Positions 25,514-34,304 of a stretch of DNA of 64,000 nucleotides are shown here, one piece after another. The stretch's first letter is position 1, and every line of letters begins with the position of its first letter. This DNA is from Fibrella rubiginis. GTDB lineage: Bacteria > Bacteroidota > Bacteroidia > Cytophagales > Spirosomataceae. A program made the position numbers and the translations under genes. The notes under the pieces were generated by a model. It was not told where the DNA came from. It saw only the letters and a list, made by a program, of their open reading frames with translations, and did not search any database. The DNA lies in NCBI RefSeq assembly GCF_017353185.1, contig NZ_JAFMYV010000002.1, positions 186,001-250,000 on the forward strand, written 5' to 3'.

Positions 25514-26566
25514 ATGAACCGTTTCTACACCCTATTGCTTACCTGGCTGATCTGGCAACCTGCTGTTGCCCAGACGCCGGGCACGTCGGTGCCCCTTTTT
25601 GCTGATACCGCCCCCCTGTCGCTTACCCTGACTACGCAGCTCCAGATTCTTAACCGCGACCGGGTGAAAATACCCTTCGGCGAGAAGCCCGAAAAACACC
25701 CGGCGGTATTGACTATGGCCGGTATGTCGGCCCCGCTGCGGCTACCCGTTTCGCTCACCGTGCGGGGCAATTACCGGCGCGAGGCGGGCAACTGCATCTT
25801 TCCGCCCCTGGTGCTCGATCTGCCCAAAAAACGGATGGATAACACTGTTTTCGCCAATCAGAACAAGCTGAAACTGGTCACCCACTGCCAGGCGGATAAC
25901 TACATCGTGCGTGAGTACTTGGTCTACAAGGTCTTCAACGAACTAACCGACCTGAGTTTCCGCGCCCGACTGGCCCAGATTACCTACAGCGACACCGCCA
26001 ACCGGAAACAGGGCGGTACGCACTGGGCTATTTTGCTGGAAGACAACGAAGACGTGGCTAAACGCAATGGCGCCCGGTTGGCTAAGCAGCGCACCAAAGC
26101 CCAGTACACCGACTCGCTGACGATGGCGATGGTGGGCGTTTTTGAATACATGATTGGCAATACCGACTGGTCGGTGAGTTACCAGCATAACGTAAACTTG
26201 CTGGCCGACACGACGAAAAAACGGCTGTTGGTGGTGCCCTATGATTTCGATTATGCGGGCATCGTGGGCACCAGCTATGCCATACCCGACAAGCATCTGA
26301 ACATCGAATCGGTGCGGACCCGGCTATACCGAGGCCCCAGCTATTCGGCGAAATTGCTCAGCCGCGTGTTCGACCGATTTAACGAGAAGAAAAAGGCCAT
26401 TTATGCCCTGTATGAGGGAAATCCGTTGCTGGAGAAGAGCTATATCCAGGCCACAATCCAATACCTCGACGAGTTCTATACGCTCATCAATAATCCCAAA
26501 CGAAGCTTACGAATCTTCGGTCCGGGTTCAACAGATAACGTCGTCATCCGCGGGTTGAATGATTAA
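25514..26566 (+). CDS. Exported protein, second of a tandem paralogue pair
   Basis: 350 residues, the same length as its upstream paralogue and colinear with it. A signal peptide (MNRFYTLLLTWLIWQPAVAQ) is followed by the shared blocks VRGNYRREAGNC-FPPL, KLVTHCQADNYIVREYLVYK, VFEYMIGNTDWSV and VVPYDFDYAG. Conserved Asp, Asn and His residues in those blocks look like an active site rather than a structural domain. The two copies have diverged substantially outside the blocks, so the duplication is not recent. No named family is recognised; a CotH-like kinase is one possibility to test. Confidence 0.65.
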   Translation: MNRFYTLLLTWLIWQPAVAQTPGTSVPLFADTAPLSLTLTTQLQILNRDRVKIPFGEKPEKHPAVLTMAGMSAPLRLPVSLTVRGNYRREAGNCIFPPLVLDLPKKRMDNTVFANQNKLKLVTHCQADNYIVREYLVYKVFNELTDLSFRARLAQITYSDTANRKQGGTHWAILLEDNEDVAKRNGARLAKQRTKAQYTDSLTMAMVGVFEYMIGNTDWSVSYQHNVNLLADTTKKRLLVVPYDFDYAGIVGTSYAIPDKHLNIESVRTRLYRGPSYSAKLLSRVFDRFNEKKKAIYALYEGNPLLEKSYIQATIQYLDEFYTLINNPKRSLRIFGPGSTDNVVIRGLND

Positions 26567-26591
26567 AATCGGTTTCTAGGTAAACACGTTT

Positions 26592-27554
26592 ATGAAACGG
26601 GAAAATTTAATTACGATAGTACAGATAATGGTAGTGCCCACCCTCTACGCGGTAGCGCTCAGATTATTTTTTGGCGGAAACACATGGGGAAATCTATTTT
26701 CTGTAATGTCGATGTCATTTTTATTTTGTGTGCCTACCATTATGGGTCTACTAACCGTTTATCTTTCAGATATTGAAAACGTAAGACATTTTAGTTATCG
26801 CTTTTTTGTGCCTTGGATTCCGGTTGTCATCTTGTTGATAATCACCATTGCCTTTACTATTGAAGGGTGGGCCTGTTGGTTAATGATTTTACCCTTGTTT
26901 CTGATTGCTGCGTCAGTTGGTGGTCTGATTGGTGGGCAATTGAAAATGCGTAAACATGATAGTAAACTCTATATTTCGTTTCTAGCCTTATTGCCCCTGC
27001 TTGTCGCACCCTTAGAAGTCGTAGCTGGTTCTATTTCAGGTACTTATGAGGCATATACTTTTATTGATATCAAAGCACCCGCCGAAAAAATATGGGGTAA
27101 TGTGACCAGGGTCCGTGGCATATCGGCTGCGCAGGACAAGGGCTGGCTTACTCGTGTTCTTGGTTTTCCCCGGCCCGTTAAAGCCGAGCTGAATTACAAT
27201 GGCGTTGGTGCCTACAGAAAGGCTATTTTTACCAATGGACTGGTTTTTCATGAAACAGTTTCTGAATACGCTGATAAACAAAAAATGGTATTTTCGATAA
27301 AAGCCTACCCTTACGAGATTCCGTCGACGACTATGGATGAACATGTAGTTATTGGTGGTCAGTATTTCGATGTATTGAATGGAACTTACGAGCTTGAACG
27401 ACTAAACAGTACCACGAATCGATTGCATTTATATAGCCATTTCAAACTCAAGACCACTTTTAACTTTTATGCTAGCTGGTGGGCTAGATGGATTATGCAG
27501 GATATTCAAAACAATATTTTGCAAGTAGAAAAATACAGATCAGAAAATGAATAG
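26592..27554 (+). CDS. AT-rich membrane protein with C-terminal SRPBCC-like domain
   Basis: 320 residues. Four or more hydrophobic helices occupy about residues 8-150. The rest starts YEAYTFIDIKAPAEKIWGNVTRV, a typical opening of a START/SRPBCC (polyketide-cyclase-like) ligand-binding domain, and ends with a helix WWARWIMQDIQNNILQ. Such domains bind hydrophobic ligands; fusion to membrane helices suggests a lipid-related or signalling role, not proven. The gene is clearly lower in GC than both neighbours, which points to separate origin. It starts 25 nt after the paralogue pair. Confidence 0.65.
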   Translation: MKRENLITIVQIMVVPTLYAVALRLFFGGNTWGNLFSVMSMSFLFCVPTIMGLLTVYLSDIENVRHFSYRFFVPWIPVVILLIITIAFTIEGWACWLMILPLFLIAASVGGLIGGQLKMRKHDSKLYISFLALLPLLVAPLEVVAGSISGTYEAYTFIDIKAPAEKIWGNVTRVRGISAAQDKGWLTRVLGFPRPVKAELNYNGVGAYRKAIFTNGLVFHETVSEYADKQKMVFSIKAYPYEIPSTTMDEHVVIGGQYFDVLNGTYELERLNSTTNRLHLYSHFKLKTTFNFYASWWARWIMQDIQNNILQVEKYRSENE

Positions 27555-27617
27555 GTAATCAAGAAATTAGTCGAGGTTAGTCAACAGGTAGAACGATGAA
27601 AACAGCACAGAAGAATT

Positions 27618-27650
27618 AAACCGGTAAGGTTTCAAAAGCCTTACCGGTTT
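27618..27650. terminator. 12-bp bidirectional terminator
   Basis: AAACCGGTAAGG (27618-27629) pairs with CCTTACCGGTTT (27639-27650) with a 9-nt loop. It lies between convergent genes and ends 4 nt before the stop of the oxidoreductase gene. Confidence 0.85.
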
Positions 27651-27654
27651 GTTC

Positions 27655-30168
27655 TTACGCTGCCACCAACTCACCCACCGGCTCAACCGTAATGACCACG
27701 TATTTGGAGGTGGGTGTGTTGCTGATGTAGGCTACGCTGGCCACGGGCACCAGTGGGTTGGCTTCGGGGTAATAGGCCGCCGTGTTGCCGCGCGGAATGT
27801 TGTAGGGGATGGCAATGAACTTCTCCAGTCGCCGCTGCTGCCCCTCAAAATGGCTTGTGATGTTCACCAGCCCTTTTTCGGCGATGCCACGCTCGGCCAT
27901 GTCCTGCGCGTTCATGAAGATTACCCGCCGTTCGTTATACACGCCCCGGTACCGGTCATTGTAGTCATAGATGGTGGTGTTGAACTGATCGTGGCTGCGG
28001 ATGGTCATCAGCACCAGCTGACCAGGCTCAAGCTGGTGTTGCACCATCTCCGTCACCGAGAAGTTGGCCTTGCCGTTTTCGGTCGTAAAATTCCGTTCGC
28101 GGGGGCCGTTGGGCAGGTAAAACCCGCCGGGTTTACGGATCTTCTCGTTGAAGTTGTCGAAGCCCGGAATCACGCGCGAAATGGCGTCGCGGATGGTATC
28201 GTAGTTTTCGGTAAAACCCACCCAATTGGCGGTGGTCTTGCTGCCCAATGTGGCAATGGCCATGCCCGAAATAATGGCTACTTCGCTCAGCATTTCGCCC
28301 GCTACAGGCCGCAATACACCTTTATTCTGGCTAACCACACCCATCGAGTTTTCGCAGGAGGTGAACTGATGACCCGACGCCTGCATGTCGATGTCGACGT
28401 GGGTGTAGCAGGGTAAAATCAGCGATGTCTTACCCGTGACGAGGTGGCCCCGGTTTAGTTTGGTGCTGATAAAAGCCGTCAGGCTCTGCTTGCGCAGGCC
28501 TTCGGCCACAAATTCGGTATCGGGCGAGGCCGAGAGGAAATTGCCGCCCAGGCTGATAAACACGCCCGTTTTGCCTTCATACATAGCCTTGATGGCCTCC
28601 ACAGTGTCGTAGCCATGCTCGCGGGGTGGCTCGAAGTTGAATTCCTTTTTCAGGTCGTCCAGAAACTCCTTGTGGGGACGTTCCCAGATGCCCATTGTGC
28701 GGTCGCCCTGCACGTTCGAGTGGCCGCGTACGGGGCAGGTGCCCGCACCGGGAATGCCCATCGCGCCTTTCATGAGTTGCAGGTTCACAATCTCCTGGAT
28801 GCTCATGACGCCGTTTTTCTGCTGCGTCAGGCCCATTGCCCAGCAGGTAATGAGCTTTTTCCGGGTGGCAATAATGTCGGCGGCCTCTTTGATCTGATCT
28901 TTGGTGAGGCCACTCAGTTGCTCAATGTCGGCCCAGCTTGTATTACGGATGTTGGCAACAAAGTCGTCGTAGTTGGCCGTGTATTGCTTGATGAACGCAT
29001 GGTCGATAACGCCCGTGCCGGGAGCCTTTTCGTCGGCTTCGAAAAGGAGTTTCATAATGCCCCGCAACACACCCATGTCGCCGTTCACTCTCACCTGCAG
29101 ATACACATCGCTGATGGGTGTGCCTTTGCCAAAGAGCGTACCGATAGCTTTGATCGGGTTCATGAAATCCTGCGGGTTTTTGAAGTGGCTCAGGCCCGCT
29201 TCGTGCAGGGGATTCACGGCAATGATTTTGGCTCCGTTGCGCTTGGCCATTTGCAGGGCCGTGAGCATGCGGGGGTGGTTGGTGCCGGGGTTCTGCCCCA
29301 TAATCAAAATAACCTCCGCCTCGTGAATATCGTCGAGCGTGACCGAGCCTTTACCCAGGCCCAGGGTGGGGCTAAGGGCCGAACCGCTGCTCTCGTGGCA
29401 CATATTCGAACAGTCGGGCAGGTTGTTGGTGCCAAACTGCCGCACAAACAGCTGGTACAAAAAGGCCGGTTCATTGGGCACCTTGCCCGACGTGTAGAAC
29501 AGCGCTTCGTCGGGCGATTTCAGGGCGTTCAGTTCGTCGGCTACCACCCGGAACGCGTCGGTCCAGGCAATGGGCCGGTAGTGCGTATCGCCGGGGCGCA
29601 ACACCATGGGGTGCGTAAGCCGCCCCGCGTTGTTGAGGTCGCGGTCGGTCATGTGGCTCAGCTCGACGAGGCTATGCTTGGCAAAAAAATCGGGGTCGGC
29701 GCGGCGCGTGTCGGCGTCGGAGGCGGTGGCTTTGGCCCCGTTTTCGCAGAATTCGGCAAACGACCGTTCGCCGTCGGGGTCGGGCCAGGCGCAGGACGAG
29801 CAGTCGAAACCGTCCTTCTGGTTGAGGTTCAGCAGGGCCTTGGTACCCCGGCCCACGCCGTCCCATCCCCAGGCATACTGCCCCGATTTGAGCACGGCCG
29901 TTACGCCGGCGGCCACGTCGGCGGGTTTGCCCAGGGTCAGGTCCAGAAATTCTTCTGGCGGCTGGGCCAGCACGGGGTTTTTGTCTTTAGCGGCCACGTT
30001 GTCGGGAGCGGGAAAAATGCGTTTGTCGGCATCGGGTTTACCGTGGGGGTCGTAGTGGTCGGGAGCCTGCGGCGTGCCCAGTTCGGGCCGTTCGCCGCTT
30101 TTCTGACCAGCCGCGGTTTGCGCTGCCGGATCAATTGGCTTGCGTTCATTGTTGGGTGACTTATCCAT
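27655..30168 (-). CDS. FdhF/YdeP-family molybdopterin oxidoreductase (formate dehydrogenase-like)
   Basis: 837 residues from MDKSPNNERKP; a frame 23 codons longer reads through the intergenic repeat. The N-terminal region carries a CSSCAWPDPDGER cysteine cluster and a further Cys (FAEFCENG), the arrangement of the YdeP family, which may hold an iron-sulfur centre. The molybdenum ligand candidate is Cys in NLPDCSNMCHESSG. EVILIMGQNPGTNHPRML binds the pterin cofactor, and the C-terminal quarter (LMTIRSHDQFNTTIYDYNDRY) is the molybdopterin dinucleotide domain. The FdhD gene precedes it on the same strand, and an oxalate/formate transporter diverges from FdhD, so formate oxidation is a reasonable role. 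Confidence 0.9.
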   Translation of the reverse strand: MDKSPNNERKPIDPAAQTAAGQKSGERPELGTPQAPDHYDPHGKPDADKRIFPAPDNVAAKDKNPVLAQPPEEFLDLTLGKPADVAAGVTAVLKSGQYAWGWDGVGRGTKALLNLNQKDGFDCSSCAWPDPDGERSFAEFCENGAKATASDADTRRADPDFFAKHSLVELSHMTDRDLNNAGRLTHPMVLRPGDTHYRPIAWTDAFRVVADELNALKSPDEALFYTSGKVPNEPAFLYQLFVRQFGTNNLPDCSNMCHESSGSALSPTLGLGKGSVTLDDIHEAEVILIMGQNPGTNHPRMLTALQMAKRNGAKIIAVNPLHEAGLSHFKNPQDFMNPIKAIGTLFGKGTPISDVYLQVRVNGDMGVLRGIMKLLFEADEKAPGTGVIDHAFIKQYTANYDDFVANIRNTSWADIEQLSGLTKDQIKEAADIIATRKKLITCWAMGLTQQKNGVMSIQEIVNLQLMKGAMGIPGAGTCPVRGHSNVQGDRTMGIWERPHKEFLDDLKKEFNFEPPREHGYDTVEAIKAMYEGKTGVFISLGGNFLSASPDTEFVAEGLRKQSLTAFISTKLNRGHLVTGKTSLILPCYTHVDIDMQASGHQFTSCENSMGVVSQNKGVLRPVAGEMLSEVAIISGMAIATLGSKTTANWVGFTENYDTIRDAISRVIPGFDNFNEKIRKPGGFYLPNGPRERNFTTENGKANFSVTEMVQHQLEPGQLVLMTIRSHDQFNTTIYDYNDRYRGVYNERRVIFMNAQDMAERGIAEKGLVNITSHFEGQQRRLEKFIAIPYNIPRGNTAAYYPEANPLVPVASVAYISNTPTSKYVVITVEPVGELVAA

Positions 30169-30180
30169 GCGTTCGAGGAT

Positions 30181-30252
30181 ATTGGAGGTTGGATACTGGA
30201 CGTGAGATAGCAGACAGTGGCTTTGTTGTTTGGCCAACGTCTGGTATCCAAC
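30181..30252. repeat. Heptamer-built imperfect inverted repeat between fdhD and the oxidoreductase gene
   Basis: Heptamers ATTGGAG, GTTGGAT, ACTGGAC, GTGAGAT and AGCAGAC run from 30181. The opposite arm has GTTGGAT and ACCAGAC on the other strand; 30188-30203 pairs with 30237-30252 with two mismatches. It fills most of the 88-base spacer between the two co-directional genes. Confidence 0.75.
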
Positions 30253-30256
30253 GTTT

Positions 30257-31123
30257 TTACGTTGTCAGAGCGACTTCCCGAATAACAATTCGGTCGGCAC
30301 CCGAATAAATATTGAATGTATTGTTCCGGACAAAGCCCAGCAGCGTCATGCCCACGTCCTGACCCATCTGCACGGCCAGACTCGACGGAGCGCCCACGGC
30401 AGCCACCAGCGGAATGCCAGCCATCAGGGCTTTTTGTACTAACTCGAAACTGATGCGACCGCTTAAAAAAAGCACCGAATTATGCAGGGGTACCAGTCCC
30501 TGTTGCAGCGCCGCACCAATCACTTTATCCAGCGCATTATGGCGCCCTACGTCTTCGCGCAGCAGCAACAAGGTGCCGTTCTGATCGAAAATGGCGGCGG
30601 CATGAAGGCCTCCGGTATGCTCAAAAACGGCCTGTGCGGCGCGGAGTTTTTGGGGTAACGCGTGAATCACGTCAGCGTCAACAAACGCCTCAGCGGGTGG
30701 TAAAATAGGGCAACCCGTGTTCCAGACAGCATCGATAGACGCTTTCCCGCAGACGCCGCAACTGGAGGTGGTATAGAAATTTCGCTCGGAACTGCGCAGA
30801 TCAACGGCTACGTCGGGCGCCAATTCTACCCGGACAATGTTGTTTGTGGCTTCCTGTCGGCCCAGGTCTGTGCAGTAACGAATGCTGTGGATCTGCTGCC
30901 GCGACTGGATGATGCCTTCGGTGAAAAGAAACCCCAGGGCCAGTTCGAAATCGTGCCCCGGTGTACGCATGGTTACGGAGATGCTACGCTGCTGCCGGTC
31001 GGTAGCTTCGCCATACCCCAGCCTGATCTCCATAGGCTCTTCCACGGCCAGCAAATCGGGTTGGGGGTTGTCAATTGCCGTTTGTCGAACCTTCTGGATC
31101 GTGATGGGGGCTACACGTTGCAT
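30257..31123 (-). CDS. fdhD: Formate dehydrogenase accessory sulfurtransferase FdhD
   Basis: 288 residues from MQRVAPITIQK; a start 10 codons upstream (31153) is possible. The catalytic CxxC is in TTSSCGVCGKAS, with FTEGII before it and VGRHNALDKVIG plus FLSGRISFELVQKAL after, all FdhD signatures. FdhD passes sulfur from a cysteine desulfurase to the molybdenum cofactor so that formate dehydrogenases become active. It directly precedes the molybdoenzyme gene it should serve, in one transcription unit, and diverges from the transporter gene. Confidence 0.95.
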   Translation of the reverse strand: MQRVAPITIQKVRQTAIDNPQPDLLAVEEPMEIRLGYGEATDRQQRSISVTMRTPGHDFELALGFLFTEGIIQSRQQIHSIRYCTDLGRQEATNNIVRVELAPDVAVDLRSSERNFYTTSSCGVCGKASIDAVWNTGCPILPPAEAFVDADVIHALPQKLRAAQAVFEHTGGLHAAAIFDQNGTLLLLREDVGRHNALDKVIGAALQQGLVPLHNSVLFLSGRISFELVQKALMAGIPLVAAVGAPSSLAVQMGQDVGMTLLGFVRNNTFNIYSGADRIVIREVALTT

Positions 31124-31170
31124 AATAGAGACCAGGCTTTTTCCTGCGGTCAAAGCCTTTCAGTCGTTAT

Positions 31171-31193
31171 CGGGTATTAACAAGTTAAACCCG
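31171..31193. promoter_or_regulatory. Imperfect dyad in the fdhD-transporter divergent region
   Basis: CGGGTATTAAC and GTTAAACCCG face each other across 2 nt, with one base of offset in the half-sites. It lies between the divergent formate-related genes and could be an operator. Only the symmetry is seen. Confidence 0.25.
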
Positions 31194-31293
31194 AACATGG
31201 CTTTACCGTTTTCGTGGCGTATTAGTATTCCGTTAAAAAATGGGCCAGTTTAGTCAATTCCGTGTTACGCATTCACCTAAAATCAATTGATAA

Positions 31294-32709
31294 ATGGCAT
31301 CACTTTCGTTCCTGAACCGTGACAATACCGTGGCCGGCCCTGGCTACAACCGCTGGTTGTTTCCGCCTGCCGCGCTGGCCGTGCACATGTGCATCGGGCA
31401 GGCCTACAGCCTTAGCGTCTTCAACATACCCGTAACCAAGCTGATCGGCATTACCGAGCCAGCCCCCGACGACTGGAGTTTGTCGGCCACGGTCTGGGTG
31501 TTCAACCTGGCGTTTTTCTTTCTGGGCATTTCGGCGGCCATCTTCGGCAAATGGGTAGAGCGTAGTGGCCCGCGCAAAACCATGCTCTGCTCGGCCCTGT
31601 TTTTCGCCAGTGGTTTTGCCCTGTCGTCGCTGGGTGTACACCTCCACAGTCTGCCGCTGTTTGTGGGAGGCTACGGTGTGTTGGGGGGCATTGGGCTTGG
31701 CCTGGGCTACATCTCGCCTGTGTCTACGCTCATCAAATGGTTTCCCGACCGGCCCGGCATGGCTACCGGTCTCGCCATTATGGGCTTTGGCGGTGGCGCG
31801 CTCATTGGCTCACCGCTGGCCGTGACGCTCATGAAGCACTACGCAACGCCTACCTCGATGGGGGTGTCGGAAACGCTGATGACCATGGGCGCGATCTACT
31901 TCTGCTTCATGATTTTCGGGTCCGTCATTGCCCGCGTTCCTGCTCCCAACTGGAAGCCGGCGGGTTGGGTACCGGTTGCCAACACGGGTAACCAGATGAT
32001 TGCCACCGCCAGCGTTACCGCCGACAATGCCATCAAAACCCCTCAATTCTGGCTGTTGTGGGCAGTTTTATGCCTCAACGTCACGGCGGGTATCGGCGTG
32101 TTGTCGCAGGCATCGCCCATGATTCAGGAGATTTTCTCGGAAGGCCGTCGGGGCACGGGTCTGGGCATCACCGCCGAAGCCGCCGCCGGCTTTGTGGGTT
32201 TGCTGAGTTTGTTTAACCTCGTGGGCCGCTTCTTCTGGTCGTCGTTGTCTGACAAAACGGGCCGCAAACGCATCTACATGATTTATCTCGGCCTGGGGGC
32301 TGTGCTTTACGCACTGGTACCCACGGCGGGTAATTTGGGCAGCACAGCCCTGTTTGTAGGGCTTTTTTGCATCATTCTCTCCATGTATGGCGCGGGCTTC
32401 GCCACCATCCCGGCCTACCTCCGCGACATGTTTGGTACGTTGCAGGTGGGGGCTATCCACGGTCGTCTGTTAACGGCCTGGAGCACGGCAGCCATCCTCG
32501 GCCCCACGCTTGTAACGCAACTCCGCGATTATTACATCAGCAGCGGTAAAGCGGCGGGCCTCACCGAAAGCGTAGCCAAAGCCAGTGCCTACAACACGAC
32601 GATGTACATCATGGCGGCATTGCTGGTGGTGGGTTTTGTGTGCAACCTGCTGGTGAAACCCGTAGATGCCAAATACCAGGAAACCGAAGCCAAACCCGTT
32701 CTTGCCTAA
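31294..32709 (+). CDS. OFA-family MFS transporter (oxalate/formate antiporter type)
   Basis: 471 residues with about 12 membrane helices in two halves. The N-terminal half has the OFA pattern: QAYSLSVFNIPVTKL, GKWVERSGPRKTM in the helix 2-3 loop, and GLGYISPVSTLIKWFPDRPG, characteristic of this group. The second half contains GRFFWSSLSDKTGRK. OFA proteins exchange or take up small carboxylates such as oxalate and formate. Its place next to FdhD and a formate-dehydrogenase-like enzyme supports formate or oxalate as cargo. The 43-residue partner gene follows after 12 nt. Confidence 0.93.
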   Translation: MASLSFLNRDNTVAGPGYNRWLFPPAALAVHMCIGQAYSLSVFNIPVTKLIGITEPAPDDWSLSATVWVFNLAFFFLGISAAIFGKWVERSGPRKTMLCSALFFASGFALSSLGVHLHSLPLFVGGYGVLGGIGLGLGYISPVSTLIKWFPDRPGMATGLAIMGFGGGALIGSPLAVTLMKHYATPTSMGVSETLMTMGAIYFCFMIFGSVIARVPAPNWKPAGWVPVANTGNQMIATASVTADNAIKTPQFWLLWAVLCLNVTAGIGVLSQASPMIQEIFSEGRRGTGLGITAEAAAGFVGLLSLFNLVGRFFWSSLSDKTGRKRIYMIYLGLGAVLYALVPTAGNLGSTALFVGLFCIILSMYGAGFATIPAYLRDMFGTLQVGAIHGRLLTAWSTAAILGPTLVTQLRDYYISSGKAAGLTESVAKASAYNTTMYIMAALLVVGFVCNLLVKPVDAKYQETEAKPVLA

Positions 32710-32721
32710 CCAATTCTGATC

Positions 32722-32853
32722 ATGGAAAATCAATCAACACCCTCGCCCACAACATCACCCGTCCAGATTGCTCTCGCCTGGATCGTGGTGGCCATCCCGC
32801 TGCTGTGGGGCATCTCGCAAACTTTCATCAAGGCGCTGGCCCTGTTTAAATAG
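32722..32853 (+). CDS. Small subunit of OFA-type MFS transporter
   Basis: 43 residues, MENQSTPSPTTSPVQIALAW at the start, then one membrane helix (about 15-38: the remainder runs through IVVAIPLLWGISQTFIKAL). Proteins of this size and pattern are regularly found directly downstream of OFA-type transporters and are annotated as their small subunit. Twelve bases separate it from the transporter stop. It is likely a single-pass accessory protein in the inner membrane. Confidence 0.85.
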   Translation: MENQSTPSPTTSPVQIALAWIVVAIPLLWGISQTFIKALALFK

Positions 32854-32868
32854 CTGCTCAATTTGTTT

Positions 32869-32912
32869 CAGCAAAAAGGCATCAGATGTAGACATCTGAT
32901 GCCTTTTTGCTG
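32869..32912. terminator. 21-bp hairpin terminator after the transporter unit
   Basis: CAGCAAAAAGGCATCAGATG pairs with the mirror sequence ending GCCTTTTTGCTG; arms 32869-32889 and 32892-32912. A-rich and T-rich edges suit bidirectional termination, 15 nt after the small-subunit stop. Confidence 0.88.
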
Positions 32913-32924
32913 CCTTGACTAACT

Positions 32925-32973
32925 AATCATCCTTGCAAATCTAACAATTTATGTTAGATTTGCAAGGATGATT
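32925..32973. promoter_or_regulatory. 22-bp perfect inverted repeat covering the ATPase start codon
   Basis: Arms 32925-32946 and 32952-32973 are exact complements with a 5-nt loop. The ATG of the next gene (32968-32970) lies inside the right arm, so the folded mRNA would hide the start, or the palindrome may be an operator. Confidence 0.85.
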
Positions 32974-34152
32974 GATCGACCAGTTAAAGCTGAGGTAAGC
33001 CAGTTGCTGGACGAATTCCCGGCTGTAGGAATATTAGGGCCGCGTCAAATTGGCAAAACTACATTGGCCGAAGCCATCGCATCGGTGCTGACTCCCGACC
33101 CTGTTTACCTGGATTTAGAAAGCCCCACCGATCTGGCAAAGCTCTACGAGCCTGAAGCGTATTTTGACCTTCACGTAGGCAAGCTGGTTATCCTCGATGA
33201 AATTCAGCGTGTGCCTGAACTGTTCACCATTCTGCGCGGTGTCATTGACCGTCGCCGACGGAAAGGCTTTAAAACCGGACAATTTCTCATTCTGGGATCA
33301 GCTTCCCTTGACCTGCTAAAACAGTCGTCGGAATCACTGGCAGGGCGAATTGCTTACAAAGAGTTGACTGGAATTACAGCATTAGAAATAGCCGGTCTGT
33401 TACCCATTGAGCAGGATACGTTGTGGCTACGAGGCGGTTTTCCCGATAGTTTGCTGGCTAAGACAGCTGCCGCCAGCTTCCGTTGGCGGTTAAATTTCAT
33501 CGGCACGTACCTGGAGCGGGACGTACCCCAGTTTGGCCCACGAATTCCTGCTGTAACCCTGCGTAGGCTGTGGACAATGCTGGCCCACAACCAGGGTGGG
33601 CAATTGAACATGGCACAATTAGGTGCCAACCTCGACTTATCAGCCGTAACGACTAAACGATATATTGAACTACTGGAAGACCTGTTGCTGATTCGCTCAC
33701 TCCGGCCATGGTCGGGTAATTTGGGAAAACGGCTTGTTAAAACCCCTAAGGTATATATCCGGGATAGTGGACTTACCCACGCACTACTCAACCTCACAAC
33801 GCTGGACGAGGTGTTGGGCCATCCGGTTGTTGGCGCCAGTTGGGAGGGGTTCGTGATCGAGAACCTGCTGTCGTGTTTACCTGCAGGCATAACACCCTGG
33901 TTTTATCGCACCTCGGCAGGAGCAGAAATCGACCTGGTCATCGACCTTAATTCAGACAAGAAATACGCTATTGAAATCAAGCGGTCGCAAAGCCCGGCGG
34001 TTTCGAAAGGCTTCCATCTGGGTTGCGAGGACATTGGTGCCACCGAGCGATTTGTGGTCTACCCCGGAAAAGAAACGTACCCGATGGCTAACGGGGTAAC
34101 GGCTATGTCGCTGGTAGAAATGATGGAAAAGTTAGCCAAGCTTTCCGCCTGA
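32968..34152 (+). CDS. AAA ATPase with DUF4143 C-terminal domain
   Basis: 394 residues. The N-terminal AAA_14 domain has Walker A GPRQIGKTT (about 23-31), Walker B LVILDEIQRVP, and sensor-like LILGSASLDLL. The middle is a helix-turn-helix-like region (NLDLSAVTTKRYIELLEDLLL), and the C-terminal DUF4143 carries a nuclease-like core (GAEIDLVIDL then YAIEIKRS). These standalone ATPases are very common in Bacteroidota and of unknown role; links to mobile genes or defence have been proposed. Its own start codon lies within a 22-bp inverted repeat, which suggests tight control. Confidence 0.9.
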   Translation: MIDRPVKAEVSQLLDEFPAVGILGPRQIGKTTLAEAIASVLTPDPVYLDLESPTDLAKLYEPEAYFDLHVGKLVILDEIQRVPELFTILRGVIDRRRRKGFKTGQFLILGSASLDLLKQSSESLAGRIAYKELTGITALEIAGLLPIEQDTLWLRGGFPDSLLAKTAAASFRWRLNFIGTYLERDVPQFGPRIPAVTLRRLWTMLAHNQGGQLNMAQLGANLDLSAVTTKRYIELLEDLLLIRSLRPWSGNLGKRLVKTPKVYIRDSGLTHALLNLTTLDEVLGHPVVGASWEGFVIENLLSCLPAGITPWFYRTSAGAEIDLVIDLNSDKKYAIEIKRSQSPAVSKGFHLGCEDIGATERFVVYPGKETYPMANGVTAMSLVEMMEKLAKLSA

Positions 34153-34304
34153 CATGAGCGAAAAACGCATACTGCAGGCATGAACTATAAGCGCGTTGGG
34201 CTGGTCAACTTCGCACTGGACAGCTGAGCGGCAGGAGAAGCGTGACGTTTTGTAACACCTGTCCAAACGGTGGTCTAAGCGTCGTCAATCAATCAACACA
34301 ACGT

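Noticed and set aside
28615..30159. Long plus-strand ORF (514 codons)
   Set aside because: It is antisense to the molybdopterin oxidoreductase gene, has no family features, and exists because of the high-GC codon bias of the real gene.
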